Origin: Cheilinus undulatus
Taxonomy: Eukaryota > Chordata > Actinopteri > Labriformes > Labridae
NCBI RefSeq assembly: GCF_018320785.1
Contig: NC_054869.1
Location: forward strand, 41,629,789 to 41,693,788
DNA length: 64,000 nt
Direction of reading: 5' to 3'
The position numbers and the translations under genes were made by a program. A model generated the notes under the pieces. That model worked only from the letters and a program-made list of their open reading frames with translations. It was not told the origin of the DNA and did not search any database. This document shows positions 24,101 through 37,697 of the stretch, in pieces; the first letter of the stretch is position 1, and each line of letters starts with the position of its first letter.

Positions 24101-27100
24101 GCATTTCTATATAACTTTATTTTTTTTCTGTGAACAAAACTCATGTTTTTCTGTCCAAAGTTTAAAGTGTGGATATTTTTATTTTTTGAGGTTCAGCAGG
24201 TGTCTCTGACTCCTTTTATGTTTTCTGTTTGTTCCAGATCAAACGTGATAAGAATGACAGTGGATCAACTGAAGCCCAAGTGTGGGGCCAGCCCAAGGTT
24301 AAGCTGGAGCGGCTGGGTTTGGTGCAGGACTTTGAGAAGAGGCCCAAGCCTGTAGTGCTTGTAAAAAAGCTCTCTGTTGACCAGATCCAGAGGATCATCC
24401 GGCACAGCAGATCAGGAAAGAACAGACTCTCATCAGGAAAATCTGGCAAAAGTAAGAAAAGGAAGCATTGGAGCTGCCAGCACTGTCTCTTATTTCATTC
24501 AACCAACCCAGCATTGTTTTTGATTCATTCTTGAGTCTATCTGTTCATTTCAGTGGAAATGGGAATAGATGTTCTTTTAGTAACTTAGAAATATCACCGT
24601 CAAACTTTTAGGTGGTATGGACCCGGCAGTTCTGAATGAGCTTCCCCCAGAGCTGCTGGCAGAGATTGAGTCAACCATGCCACTGTGTGAGCGGGTAAAG
24701 ATGAACAAGAGGAAACGAAGCACTGTAAACGAGAAGCCCAAATACGCAGAGGTCAGCTCGGATGATGACTATGATGCAAACGGAGAGTGTGAGTTTTGAT
24801 TTTTTAATAGTATTAGCCCAGGGTTTTTGTCTTTCAGTAAAAATACCCCAGATGTATTTCTAATTTAAAGAGTAAAGGTTTGATTTCTTGACCTTTGATA
24901 TCCACAGCTGCAAAGAAGCGGCAGCGGCGTGACAAAGACCGGACGTGGGAATTTGAAGAAAGGGAACGCCGGGGTTCGGGGGACCATCGGAGAAGTGGGA
25001 ACCGGGACAGTCGGCGAGGCTCAGGGAGCAGATACCGAGACTCGTCAGAGGAAGATTCCCCACCACCCAGCCTGAGTGAAGGTCTTTATTCAAGTCACAA
25101 TTCACAGCATGTCTAGTAATGCATTTGTCTGGTTTTTACAGTTGAAGATAATGCAACAGTAGATTCTGCAGTAGTCTTTTAACTTCCTATACAAAGAGTT
25201 AAATCAATTGACATGATTCGTCAGACTTCAAGCATCTATATTGGGAATATAAATCCAGTTAGCTCATATGGCAGGGCTATTCAATTACAAACTTAACTGG
25301 GCCAGATTTTAAAATCAAGAAATGTAGCTGGGCCAGACATGTTCGGCGCCCAGTAAGCAGCTGGTAATGTCAAATTGCAAACCAATACAGATATATTTGA
25401 TGCACTTTTTATTTATAGTCTATCTTTTTAATTTGGCAACATGACAAAAAGTGCATAAAAACATAGCAGAGCTGTATTTGAACATAACCTGAGGTAGAAG
25501 AAGTGTTGTTTCACTTGAATAAAAACAAAATAAAAAGATAAAATTAAATTCTGTACATATTAATTTTGGTCATATCCTAACCAGGCATATCTGAATGTAC
25601 ATAAAAATCTAAATTTGTGCAGTTGTAGCTTCTGTTGAAAAGGACATGTTTTATACTCAATGTCTTGGGGCTACTTCAGTCAGCATCGCTAGCCACTTTT
25701 CAAAACAACGCAGTGCATTGAAGGTAGACTGTTGCTAGGCTACGGGGAGTCTTGCATTCACAGTCTGAAATACTATGGGAACTTATGAAAACTTGTGAAA
25801 CAGGTTGCCCTCTGCATCTCTGGCATGACCACAGACTGGGCCACTTGGGGGTTGGTTCTGGGCCGCATGTGGCCCCCGGCCCGCTAATTGGATAGGCCAG
25901 TCATATGGTATGTGCCCTGTTAAGAAATGTTTTTTTTTTTTTTTTTTTTTTTCCTCAGTTGCCCGAAAAATGAAGATGAAGGAGAAGCAAAAGAAACGGA
26001 AAGCATATGAACCCAAGCTCACCCAAGAAGAGCTGATGGACTCGTCCACATTCAAGAGGTTCTTGGCGAGTATTGACAACATACTGGAGAATCTAGAGGA
26101 TGTGGATTTCACCACCATGGGTAAATATCATGCCACTGCTGTTGAACTTTTACAAAGCAGCAACTTTGCTGTGGATTTTGCGTCAAATTTTTTTACTGTT
26201 TTCCTACAGCTGATGATGACGAGATACCTCAGGAACTGCTGCTCGGCAAACACCAGTTAAATGAGCTGGGCAGCGAGTCCGCCAAGATTAAGGCCATGGG
26301 AATCTCCAGCAGGGTAACATATGAATAAATACTCTCAAGTTTGAGTTGAACTGTTGTTGATTCTGCTTCAGTTATATGTCTAAATAATGATCTCTTTTGT
26401 TTTAGATCCCATCAGACAAGCTGGTGAAGCTGCTGAACATACTGGAAAAGAACATCCAAGACGGGTCCAAACTTTCTACCCTCATGAACCATGTAAGTTT
26501 CACATAATCTGACTGTTTTGTTTATTGTAGGGAAATCCTTCTAAAAATATGAAGTGTCTGTGTACACAAGGCACAACATGGCAGCATAAGTAGAAAACTA
26601 AAAGATGAGGTGTGGAGAGCTGCAAATTGTTTCCTTTTGTAAATGAATTAAACCTGCCTATTTTCCCTGTAAAAGTGATTTTCACTCTTGATCATCTTCA
26701 GGACCATGACGCTGAGGATGAGGAGAAACTCTGGAGGGACCTGATAATGGAGAGAGTCACAAAGTCTGCTGACGCGTGTCTGACAGCTCTCAACATCATG
26801 ACCTCAACGCACATGCCTAAGGCTGTCTACATAGAGGACGTCATAGAGCGAGTGCTCCAATACACCAAGTTCCATCTACAGAACACGCTGTATCCACAAT
26901 ATGACCCGGTATACAGAGTGGACCCACATGGAGGTAAGAACAAAGAAAAGCAGCATTTCCTTTGATTATTAGAGTTTCATAGCAAGGATAGGATTCTCCA
27001 GATTTTGAGGAATTCTAGATTTTCTGATAGAGGTGTGACCTGTGGGACTTAAATAATCCATGACAGCATTTCCCACAAATAGACAATACTTGCACATGCA

Positions 27101-30100
27101 GCTCATACATGTTTACATCTGCCTGTGTATTTACATTCTTAAACCTGGAATGCCAGATGGCCTGTTTTTTATATCTATTACATGGGATGTATTTTACATC
27201 CATCTGGGCAACCACCCATAGACTGTGTTTTGGAAGGTTCTGCCCTTCCAAAACGAACCTTGCAGGTTGACTCGACAGACACCATGTCCATCACATTCTT
27301 TACAGGCCAATTAAAGTGATAGTGGACATGCAAACTGCGTAACCTGAGCTCAAAAGGTAGCTACTTTTTTAGTTTACTATTAGTAAAGCGAGTTGGTTGA
27401 ATTAAACTCATGCTGAATCCAGTCTGGAGAAGAGAAAAAACACCTTTCTGCAGAGAAAAGCCTTCAGGGCAGTTCTCTACTCTTCTATTAATGAAAAAAA
27501 CTGCTGGCAAGTTCTGGTAAAAACTGCCACTATAGCTTCATCTGAGCTATTTGCTTCTCCAGCTGCCATTGTTTACTACTGGCTAGCAGTAGAGCTGGGC
27601 AATATGGCCTAAAACTAATATTGTGATATATATATATATTTTTTTGCTATACTGCGATACACAATATCCCGTATTGTGAATGGAAAGTTATGAAATGTTT
27701 TGTGTTTTGTTTACTTTCGTTGATTATAAAAATGCTTAGCAGTTTCATTATTAAGGGTCAAACAAACCTACATAAAAATACACTAATCGTAAGATTAAGC
27801 TGATGGCCAAAACACTGCAGTCTTGTCTGTCCTCACAGCTTTGATTACATTAGTTTTTGAAAAGTTCACTGACATCTTTCAGACCTTGTGCCATTTCTTT
27901 GTTGATGTGTTGTGTTAGCGCCGCCTTAATCTCAGTGTAATCTTGCAGCATATTTTACAGATTGCCATGTTTTGCTCGATGTCTTGCTTTTGAAATCCGA
28001 ACCGCTGTCAGATGACAGATTGAGTGCTGTTTCTCTTCGCCTGTCTCTTAACACCACTAGCTTTCCTTGCCAGTTTGTTTACTTTCTGCGCGCCATGCTT
28101 CTTCCTCCCCTGCCAATACAAAGATGCATTGGTGCTCTCTCCTGTAAGAGAGGGGCGTTCGGAGGCAGTGGGAGAAGACAAACTAAAAAATGAATTACAC
28201 GCAAATAGCTTGAAAACTCCTCTTAATTTATACATGATTGCTGCTATATAGACATTTTCTATATCTCATGTGGCAAAATCTGCGATAAATCTTGTATACT
28301 TAATACATCGTCATCCCCAAGCTTGTAGTACACAAAATTTCAGATTAGAGCTTTGCAAGATGGATCTCCCTGAGAACCGACATGGAGTCTGGCCAGTCCA
28401 TCAGCTTTGCAAGGTTAAACATCGCCGTCTGAGATTCGTACACTAGCTGATGTACTACACTCACTTAGCACTCATGTGCAAACCGTCTGAGCTGAAGCAC
28501 GAAGCTACGAGCTGCATAAACAAAGCTTGACTGTGAGCTGTTTTGCAAGTCAGGTGGAGACATTTTTTCTAAGACAGCCTTCAATTACATTTAAATACTG
28601 TGTTTCTGAAGCTGTCTATCTTTAATGATTAACAACCAACTTGCTGCAGTCAAGGGGGCATGCCTGCGCACCTTTATGAGTTGCATTTTATTCGGAAATA
28701 GAACGTGTTTGTTTATATGTAAAAGGATGCTTTGCGATCATACAGGATTTAACTGGGTTGCTCTTCTCCATCAGGTGGTGTGCTGAGCTCTAAGGCAAAG
28801 CGTGCAAAATGCTCCACACACAAGCAACGTGTGATTGTCATGTTGTACAACAAAGTGTGCGACATTGTCAGCAACATCTCTGAGCTCTTAGAGATTCAGC
28901 TGCTGACAGATACCACCATCCTCCAGGTAACATCTAAATATACCTATAAATGATGCTTAAATGGAGTTTATCATGTCAAAAAGTTCATCCTAACCACGTG
29001 TATTCATACGGTTCTATCTGTATTCTAGGTTTCCTCTATGGGAATCACGCCGTTCTTTGTGGAGAACGTCAGCGAGCTGCAGCTGTGTGCCATTAAACTA
29101 GTTACAGCAGTAAGTTTCTATTTATTTCCTTTCAAAAAGTGAAAGCAATGCAAGTTTATTTATAAATCATGTTTCAGCAATATTGCAATTCAAAGTGCCT
29201 TAGACAACATGTTAAACATACAAAGCTTAAAAGAACTGCAAGTTTGATTAAAGATGCACATTTTGCTCGTCTATTTGGGTCACTTCATTCTCACAGTGTT
29301 TCTGCTGTTCTCCACATTTGTGAATGTTGAGATGAAGAGCCTTTTTGTTCTGTCTGTAGGTGTTCTCTCGTTATGAAAAGCATCGGCAGCTGATTTTGGA
29401 GGAAATCTTTACGTCTCTGGCCCGACTGCCCACCAGCAAACGCTCCCTCAGGAATTTCAGGTACCAGTGCTGCAGAACCTAAAGTGAAGGTTTTTTCTTT
29501 TTTTTCTTTTTTTTACATAATAAGGTATTTTTTCAACCCTGTATCCTCCTCACCTTGTTTCCTCAGACTGAACAGCTCAGACCAGGACGGAGAGCCGATG
29601 TACATCCAAATGGTAACGGCTCTGGTGCTGCAGCTGATTCAGTGTGTGGTCCATCTCCCTAATGACAAAGACATTTTTGAAGAGTGTGACAAGGTAAGAT
29701 ATCATCAGACAAAACCACAACCTGAATAAACAAATTTGTGACTATTAAAATCACAGACAAAACATGCTCACAAGTTTTTTTTTTCCTTTTTATCCAGGTG
29801 GATCAAGATGTGTTGATAACGAACTCGTATGAGACGGCAATGAGAACAGCACAAAACTTCCTTTCAGTCTTCCTCAAAAAGTAAGATTCTTTTCAGTTTT
29901 GCCTTCAGTTAAGCTCTTTACTTTTGTGGGGTCTTAACTTGCGTAGAATCAAGGCTGTCTGTGTATTTATTATCAAATGCACGTTGTCAAGAAAATGGAT
30001 TTTTCCAAGCAAGGATATCTGATGGCATTACTGCCACATGCTGTGCTGTGCTATTAATTGAATCACAATTGCAATCATAATGTCAGGCTATGCAATTGCA

Positions 30101-33100
30101 TAACTGCATTAAAAGCTGCACTTGTTTTTGTCTTCAAGTTTCCAGTAGCGCCACTGCATCTGCTCTTTGTCAAAGTGCCTTTATTTTCAAAAAAGGGAAA
30201 ACCTCTAAGTTATTTTGAAGACAGTACTGTAAAAATGTCAGGGTTTTTTTTTTCTTTTTGTTGACTTTATTACCAAATTGTGCAGCACTGCTGCTACTAT
30301 TAATGCCATGTTAAGTCACCAGAAGTATCTGTCAAGCCCCCACCATCCTAACTGTGACCATTATTTTAACTCTGCATGCTGGTGCTGCTCTCTGTACTAA
30401 TATTTCAGGACCTTTGTGTGTTAACATTGCTCTACATCTTTGTTTTTTTATTTATTTGTGGCTTTATGGCCCTTGGCACCTTTAATATTACGATGACTAA
30501 GAATTTTTCTTTATTCTTTCCCCTCATCATCACCATTACCCCTTTTCCTCCTCTCCTCTGCCACTTTTCTCCCTCTTTTCTATCCCATAGGTGTGGCAGT
30601 AAGCAGGGAGAGGAAGATTACCGGCCTCTGTTTGAGAACTTTGTCCAGGACCTGCTCTCAACAGTGAATAAACCAGAGTGGCCAGCTGCAGAGCTGCTGC
30701 TAAGTCTGCTTGGTAGACTACTGGTTAGTATGGCTGCCTTTGTCTCTAAACTTGAGATATGACCATTTGTGCTCAATCTTCTATTCCAAGAATAGAAGAT
30801 TGGTATTAATAGAAGGGGACTCTTCACCATCCATGGAAAAGGGAACTATTTTAACACTGAGAGAGACTGTACTTTAACATTTGGATTTTAACCCGCTGAT
30901 TGTGATTATGGAGCAGCTGAGGCTCAGAGGGGGCTTGAAGTGTTCAACGGCAAAACATTGATTGCTCCAAAAGGCATAGGAATGAGATAGTGAAGCTGTG
31001 TAACATATTAAAGCTAGATCCTAATCTGGAGACTGGCAGCACCTCCTATCAGTGTTTGAAAATGTATGGAAAATTTTTGTCGGCATGTAGTGTAACACTC
31101 TTAGTGTTTTTAAAGACTGAACTAGTGCCATATTAATGCAGTCTATCTACAATTTAGTATTGTCTGTTTTTCATTTTAAACATTGATGTTACTGTATCTT
31201 TGGCCACTCCTTAACTGTAGTTTAAAGGTGACATTGTTGCTCGGTGCTCGTTACTAAATGAAACGTCTGTGATGTCCTTTTGCCAAAATAAAAGAATGGG
31301 ACAGGCACCAGAAAGGGGTTTTGACCGTGACAACATCAGCTTTCTTCTCAGAGCACATGTTTTTTTTTTTTTTTTTTTTTTTGTCTCTTAAATGTTAATC
31401 AGCTCCTTCTCACCCTGCCTCTCTTTTCTGAGGGGTTTGCCGACACAGGGTCAGCCGTGTGCTTCAATGGCTGTAGGTGGAGATAGTAGTTAAGGGGTTG
31501 GTATTATTTGGTGACTCACTGAGGTGTCACAGTCAGCACATATTCTGAACAGACTATCAGATTTTGTGTTTTCAGGCATAGGCAAACAAAGGACTAGGTT
31601 GGCTTGTTTCACATTTTGTGGATTGATAGATACCCTGGAGAGCCAAATAAGTGGGCAAAAATACTAAAGCTTGGTTTATACTTCTGTGTCAAAGCTAGCT
31701 ATCGTCAGCACCACATATTTGTGTGTTTGTATAATTCTACAGTACTGTGCCCATGTACTACTTAGAAGTGTGGTTTTTATGGCAGTTTCCTGTTTGTTTG
31801 TGTACAGGAAACCATGACATTGAAACCAAGCCTATTATATTTGAGTTGGAGCTCATAGATATTGAGCAGCAGTTGGTTATACTGGCGATACTGCAGAGAA
31901 TTCCAGAGAGCCACTGAGAGAGAGATGGATGAGGCAATGCACAGATGTCTGCAAGTTGATTTGACTAATTGCATAAGCACCTGCAGTCATTTATCTCACA
32001 ACAGAGTAAAGACAGTATGTCTGTAGATAGTCTCTGAGACTGGCAGTTAACTGAAAGTGGATTATAATGAATTATTATAATATTTAACTTAATAAATAAG
32101 ATTTACTTTAAAACAAAAAATGAAACCGTAGTAAAGGAAATAAATAGTTAAAAATGTTATGTGAAAGCTGCAAATTGTAAAAGACTAGAGGGTAGAGTTG
32201 TTTAAAATACAATTTATATTTATTTAAGGTTTATGAATAAATTGTGGAAATTCAGTGTTTTTTATTTTAAGATTTAGTTTATTTAAGTATTAGTTTAAAG
32301 TTAAAGTTATAGATTTAATTTATTTAAGTATTAGTTAAAAGTTACAAAAATATTTGTTAAAGTTGTTAACCATTATCATTTTCCTTCCTCCCCAAATTAT
32401 CAGTTCAGGCACTGTTAAGGCACTGGTACAGTTGTAAAAGTATCGATTTAGAACCAGTAAACCCAAAAAATTCCCAACCCTACGTAATACAAAACTTTCT
32501 TTTTTTTTTTTTTTATTTTATTATTTTTTTTTATTTTGTAGATGCATTATTTTTCTTGTACTAATCTTTTGATTGCTATTTATACCATAAGTAAGTAAGT
32601 TAATTATCTTAGTACATATTGGTACATTTGATACATATCTATGTATCAGAATTTAAGGTCGACACACAATTTAATCTATCCTAACTGACTTTCTTATGTA
32701 CAGTGCTTAAATTTATTAGACCACCTGTCATATTTGTCTCAGAGACCATCCAGCATCATGAAGTGCTTTAATGCGGACTCTTTCATTTTCAGTGAGCTCT
32801 CCACATTTTACCATTTTGAACAGGAATAAGGAATTTCAAAGTGAATTCACCTTTTTATACCCAAATTTGAGCCGGCTCACTGGGCTTCTCTGAGAAGTCA
32901 GAAATGAATCAAGCATAACATTCAACCTCTAAAACTAATTTTTCTGTTCAGGAATGCAAGTAAATAACTATAATTTGACATATTAATCAAGAACTAATTA
33001 CGTGCTTTACTATTTTTCCTGTTTTTTTTTTTGTTTTTTTTGTAAATCAGTAAATTTGAAAATTCATGGATAACAATAGTAATTATATTTTAGCATTAAA

Positions 33101-36100
33101 AATATAATTTGGGTTAAAGAGCTTCTACATATTGGTGTATTAACCATTCCAGAAACATAAAAAATGATTTTTGGTAATTACCAGTGCTGTTAATTTAGGG
33201 CAGCTGTGGCATAAACCTTACTTTGGTTAGTGGTCTAATAAATTTGTTAAGCACTGTATATGCCTACCAATACATCCCTACAATTTAGCTGTGCAGTAAT
33301 TCTGAGTATTCATTTTAAGCACAAAGTTTTATATTGTTGTTCATGGTGTTAAATTGAATCTATCCTAACTGACTTTCTTATGTATGCCTACCAGTACATC
33401 CCTACAACTTTGCTGTACAATAATTCTAAGAGTCATTTTTAAGCACAAAGTTTATATTGTTGTTCATGGTGTTAAAGCTTTCTATTTATGAAGATTTATT
33501 TTAAATGTATATCCAGATTTTGTCCTTTTTCACTTGATCAAATTTTCTGTTTTTGCAAGCTTTTGTATTTATTTTTGACTGAAAATTCTTTCAACAATTT
33601 TTGATCCAATTAGAAAATATTAAACAGTGTAAACAATGAAATATGATGCAATGCATTAAAGTGGCATAACAGCGGACGCTCTGCCCACATCTGTGCTCAT
33701 ATTTTTCTTTCTGCTTGTCTCCTTCAGGTTCACCAGTTCAGTAACAAGCAGACAGAGATGGCTCTAAGAGTAGCATCACTAGACTACCTGGGCACAGTGG
33801 CCGCTCGTCTGAGGAAGGATGCAGTCACCAGCAAGATGGACCAGAGATCGATTAATAGGATCCTGGAAGAGGTAGAACAACTTCATATTTTAACCTTACT
33901 TACTCGCCTCAATCTACTAAAATATGTTAAATCTATCATGCAGGAAATATTGAACTATTAAGTTCTGATCTCTCTCTCTCTCTCTCTGATTATGTAGACT
34001 CCGGGTAATGATGAGACCCAGCAGCTGCAGAAGGCTCTCCTTGACTACTTGGAAGAAAATGCTGAGACAGATGCTTCTCTGGTGGTGAGTTTTCAACTCT
34101 ATTGGAGCAATAGAGGTCTTAAATTTATGTACATGTTTAACTTGCCTTATATTTTATCATTTTAACTGGGGAATCTAGACACTTAAATAACCTTTTTCTA
34201 TGGGTAACTACCATTTGCATATAACCTTAAGCATAAGGTTAACATTTCATCCAGGGTGTAGTACAAATTTCATGTGAACAATTAAGTTATGTTTTTATTT
34301 AGAATATAAGGTACACATAATAAAGCTCATTGATTTATTTCACTCAATAAAAAAATTCAGTTTAATCTGATACTGAAACTTTGTTTTTCCTCTAGTTTGC
34401 CAGAAAGTTCTACGTTGCGCAGTGGTTTCGGGACGCCACCACCGAGGCTGAGAAGTCCATGAGGAACCAGAATTCAAAGGACGATGACTCATCAGACGGA
34501 CCACAACACGCCAAGGAAGTTGAGACCACGGGTGAAATTATGCAGCGTGCCGAAAAACGTAAAAAGTTTCTTCGAAACATCATCAAGACGACGCCGGCTC
34601 ATTTCACCACACTGAAGTAAGCATGTATGACTGCTGCAGGAAATTGTAAATAATAACTCGTCTGAGTATTCCTACCCTTCATGATTCCACTGTTATGTCT
34701 CTGCTTCTCTCTTTTTTTCGATAAGATTTGCCTGTTACAGTCGCTAAATTTGGACAGGATAATTATTATAATTTATCTCACTGCTTGTCTCTGCAGAATG
34801 AACTCTGACACTGTGGACTATGATGACTCCTGTCTGATCGTGCGTTATTTGGCCTCCATGAGGCCGTTCGCCCAGAGCTTTGATATTTATTTAACACAGG
34901 TAAGATACATAAACACATCTTCTTTCACACTGTAATGTAAAGGTGACTTTCGGGCATGTCTATGTTTTGTAAACTTTTTAGGTAATCACTTCTCTTTTTT
35001 TCTTGAATTAGATCCTGCGAGTCCTTGGGGAAAGTGCCATTGCTGTAAGGACAAAAGCCATGAAATGTCTGTCTGAAGTTGTGGCTGTGGACCCCAGCAT
35101 ACTGGCCAGGGTATGTGAGGATTCGATTTAAATACATTTAGTTATGACCACGTTACACTTTTTTTTGTAGTATTTTTTAAATTTAAATTCCTGCCATAGT
35201 CATGATCTCTTATAATTGACAACCATTATCAATTATTTATTAAATTTTTTTTTTTTTTAACCTGTGCTCTTTCTAACATTCATCACTTTCCACCTCTGCA
35301 GTCTGACATGCAGCGTGGTGTCCATGGTCGTTTGATGGACAACTCCACCAGTGTGAGAGAGGCAGCTGTAGAGCTGCTGGGCAAATTCGTGCTCAGCAGA
35401 CCCCAACTCACTGAGCAGTACTACGACATGCTCATAGAAAGGATACTGGTAAGTAGCCCACTTAGTGGCTTTGCTCGGCACATGGTGTCACTTCTTACTC
35501 GGGTTGTCCAGATCAGCAATTTTGGCCGCTGATCCCAATGCAATTTTTTAATATTGCATATGTGCCGATAAACTCCATTCCTGAAGTTAACTTGACTCTA
35601 TTAGTCACAGCAACACTGAACCCAAAGGATGAATTAAAAAAATCCCAACTTCACTTTAAAGTGGTGTAAACAGTTTAACTTGAATAGGATCAAAAACATT
35701 GAAATCATACAGATTCAAAACAACAATCTTTTTTAAAATGTAGCAGCTTAATCTGAGATGTAAACCAAAACATTAACACTGGAATAAAACCCAAATACAA
35801 GGCACTCTTGTAATTTCAGTGCAATTTCTAAATTTTAACTAGAGCTGCTACATCACTCCTCTCCCCTCACTTTTTTCTCAGAGACTCAGCAGTGACATGG
35901 GGCAAACATCTGAGCTCCAAATGTCTGTAGTGAAGCTAACGGCAGTGAAGTTGCTTTTCTCTAGTGTGCTATCATGTACTTTGTTGTACAGCTCCACTAA
36001 AGCAGTGTCAGTAATGTAATGTCGAGACGGCAGGGAATAGCGTGGGTCCAAATTCTCCACCACAGAGATGGGCTGGTTGTCCAAAGCGATGAACTCGACC

Positions 36101-37628
36101 ACTTTTTCTGTTATCTTTTTTGCCTTGTCGCTCTCTCAAGGGTACTTGCTTGTTGCTTTGGTGAAGCTGCCTGTTGCTCTTGTAAAGTCTCCGTATTCTT
36201 CTGCATGTTTTGATCGGAGATGACGGATCAAATTTGTAGAGTTAAACGCAGCTCTGCTGCTACCACCTCGTGAAACGGTCTTGTTACAGATGCTTCAAGT
36301 GTTTTTCCACACCGCTGACATTTTTAACATGAAAGCTAATGGTGCTACTGCTGCTTTGTTGTTACTGGTGCGTTTACAGTCTGTCATAAATAGTGCTTGA
36401 TTTACGGCAGCTGGTGTAAATGATTGGCTGGGCCGATCGGCTCAAACTGCCCATCGGCGATCAATTAAAAATGCTTAGTATCAGCCCCGATCCGATACAT
36501 GTGATCGGGATCGGGACAAATTCTACATCCTCTGTCTGAGCAGCAATCTGCACGCAGAGCACACTCCGGATCAAATCACTCCCTTGTAGTCAATCTTTGC
36601 AATTCCACAGCTGCTCTGCTCGAGATATGCTGCTGCCAAAATGCTTCATTGCACAGCAGATAGACTCAAACAGGAATGGAGATGCACAAAGCATCGGGTC
36701 AATACGAAAATACAACACAATTCAAGGGCTGCTAACTGTAAAAGTCACTACTATATTAGCATTACATCACGGCTGATGTTACAAGCCACAGTTCATCAGT
36801 GGGTCAAAAGGTCACTGAGGTAACAGGATGCTTTGAATGAAGAAAAGTGAATTTGATTTGGAAAACAACAGGATTTTATTTGCCACAACACATCCTTTTG
36901 AGAAAACATAAACTTTTATATGTCCTAGTGTACTCAGCCTTGTTAGTAGAGTAAAATATCAAAACAATATTGAAATAAATCACCATCAGAGAAGTGATGT
37001 AATCTGTTGTTTACAATCTCTCTGTGAACTGGGCTTTCTTTTTTAGCGTGAACCCGTAGTCCTCCCATGATCTTGGTTCTTAACCATGATGCATGGTTAA
37101 GAAACTGATCCCGTTTCCAATGCAAAATACTCAGAATGCTGCAGACACAGAGTATGTGGAATTTATGGGTTAACATCATACTACCATAAAATTCCAAGTT
37201 ATCATGCAGGCTTTTAGTCACTTGAGTCTATGTAATGACCCCTCCTTTATTTTACACAGGCTTTAATACAAGGCAGGTGTTAAATTATTTTAAACAAAAG
37301 TGCTAGATCTGGGACAATGAAATCTTAAGTTTGCACCAGGAAGGGGTTAAATGTGTACAAAATTAGGATAATAGAGCAATAACATACAAATTACTGATTT
37401 GATTTTGCCTTGTAAAGTACTATTCACATTGGGACTAGCTGTAATGTACTCAAATTTACAGACGTTTCTGAGGGAAAACATGAGGGTGCTGCAGGGCTGC
37501 AGCAATGAAAATGCACAGTGAATTTTTATTTCCAAAATTCCTACAAAAAAATGCAGTGTTGTGCACATTGCGTTCTTCGCTGTTTGCATGTGACAACATG
37601 TACTTCAGTGTTGCTGTCCCTCTTTTTA

Positions 37629-37697
<69 letters not shown>

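Noticed and set aside
31995..32480. AT-rich block in intron 24 as a complete transposon
   Set aside because: Only the right portion resembles the 61113 family. I could not find a left end or a target duplication.
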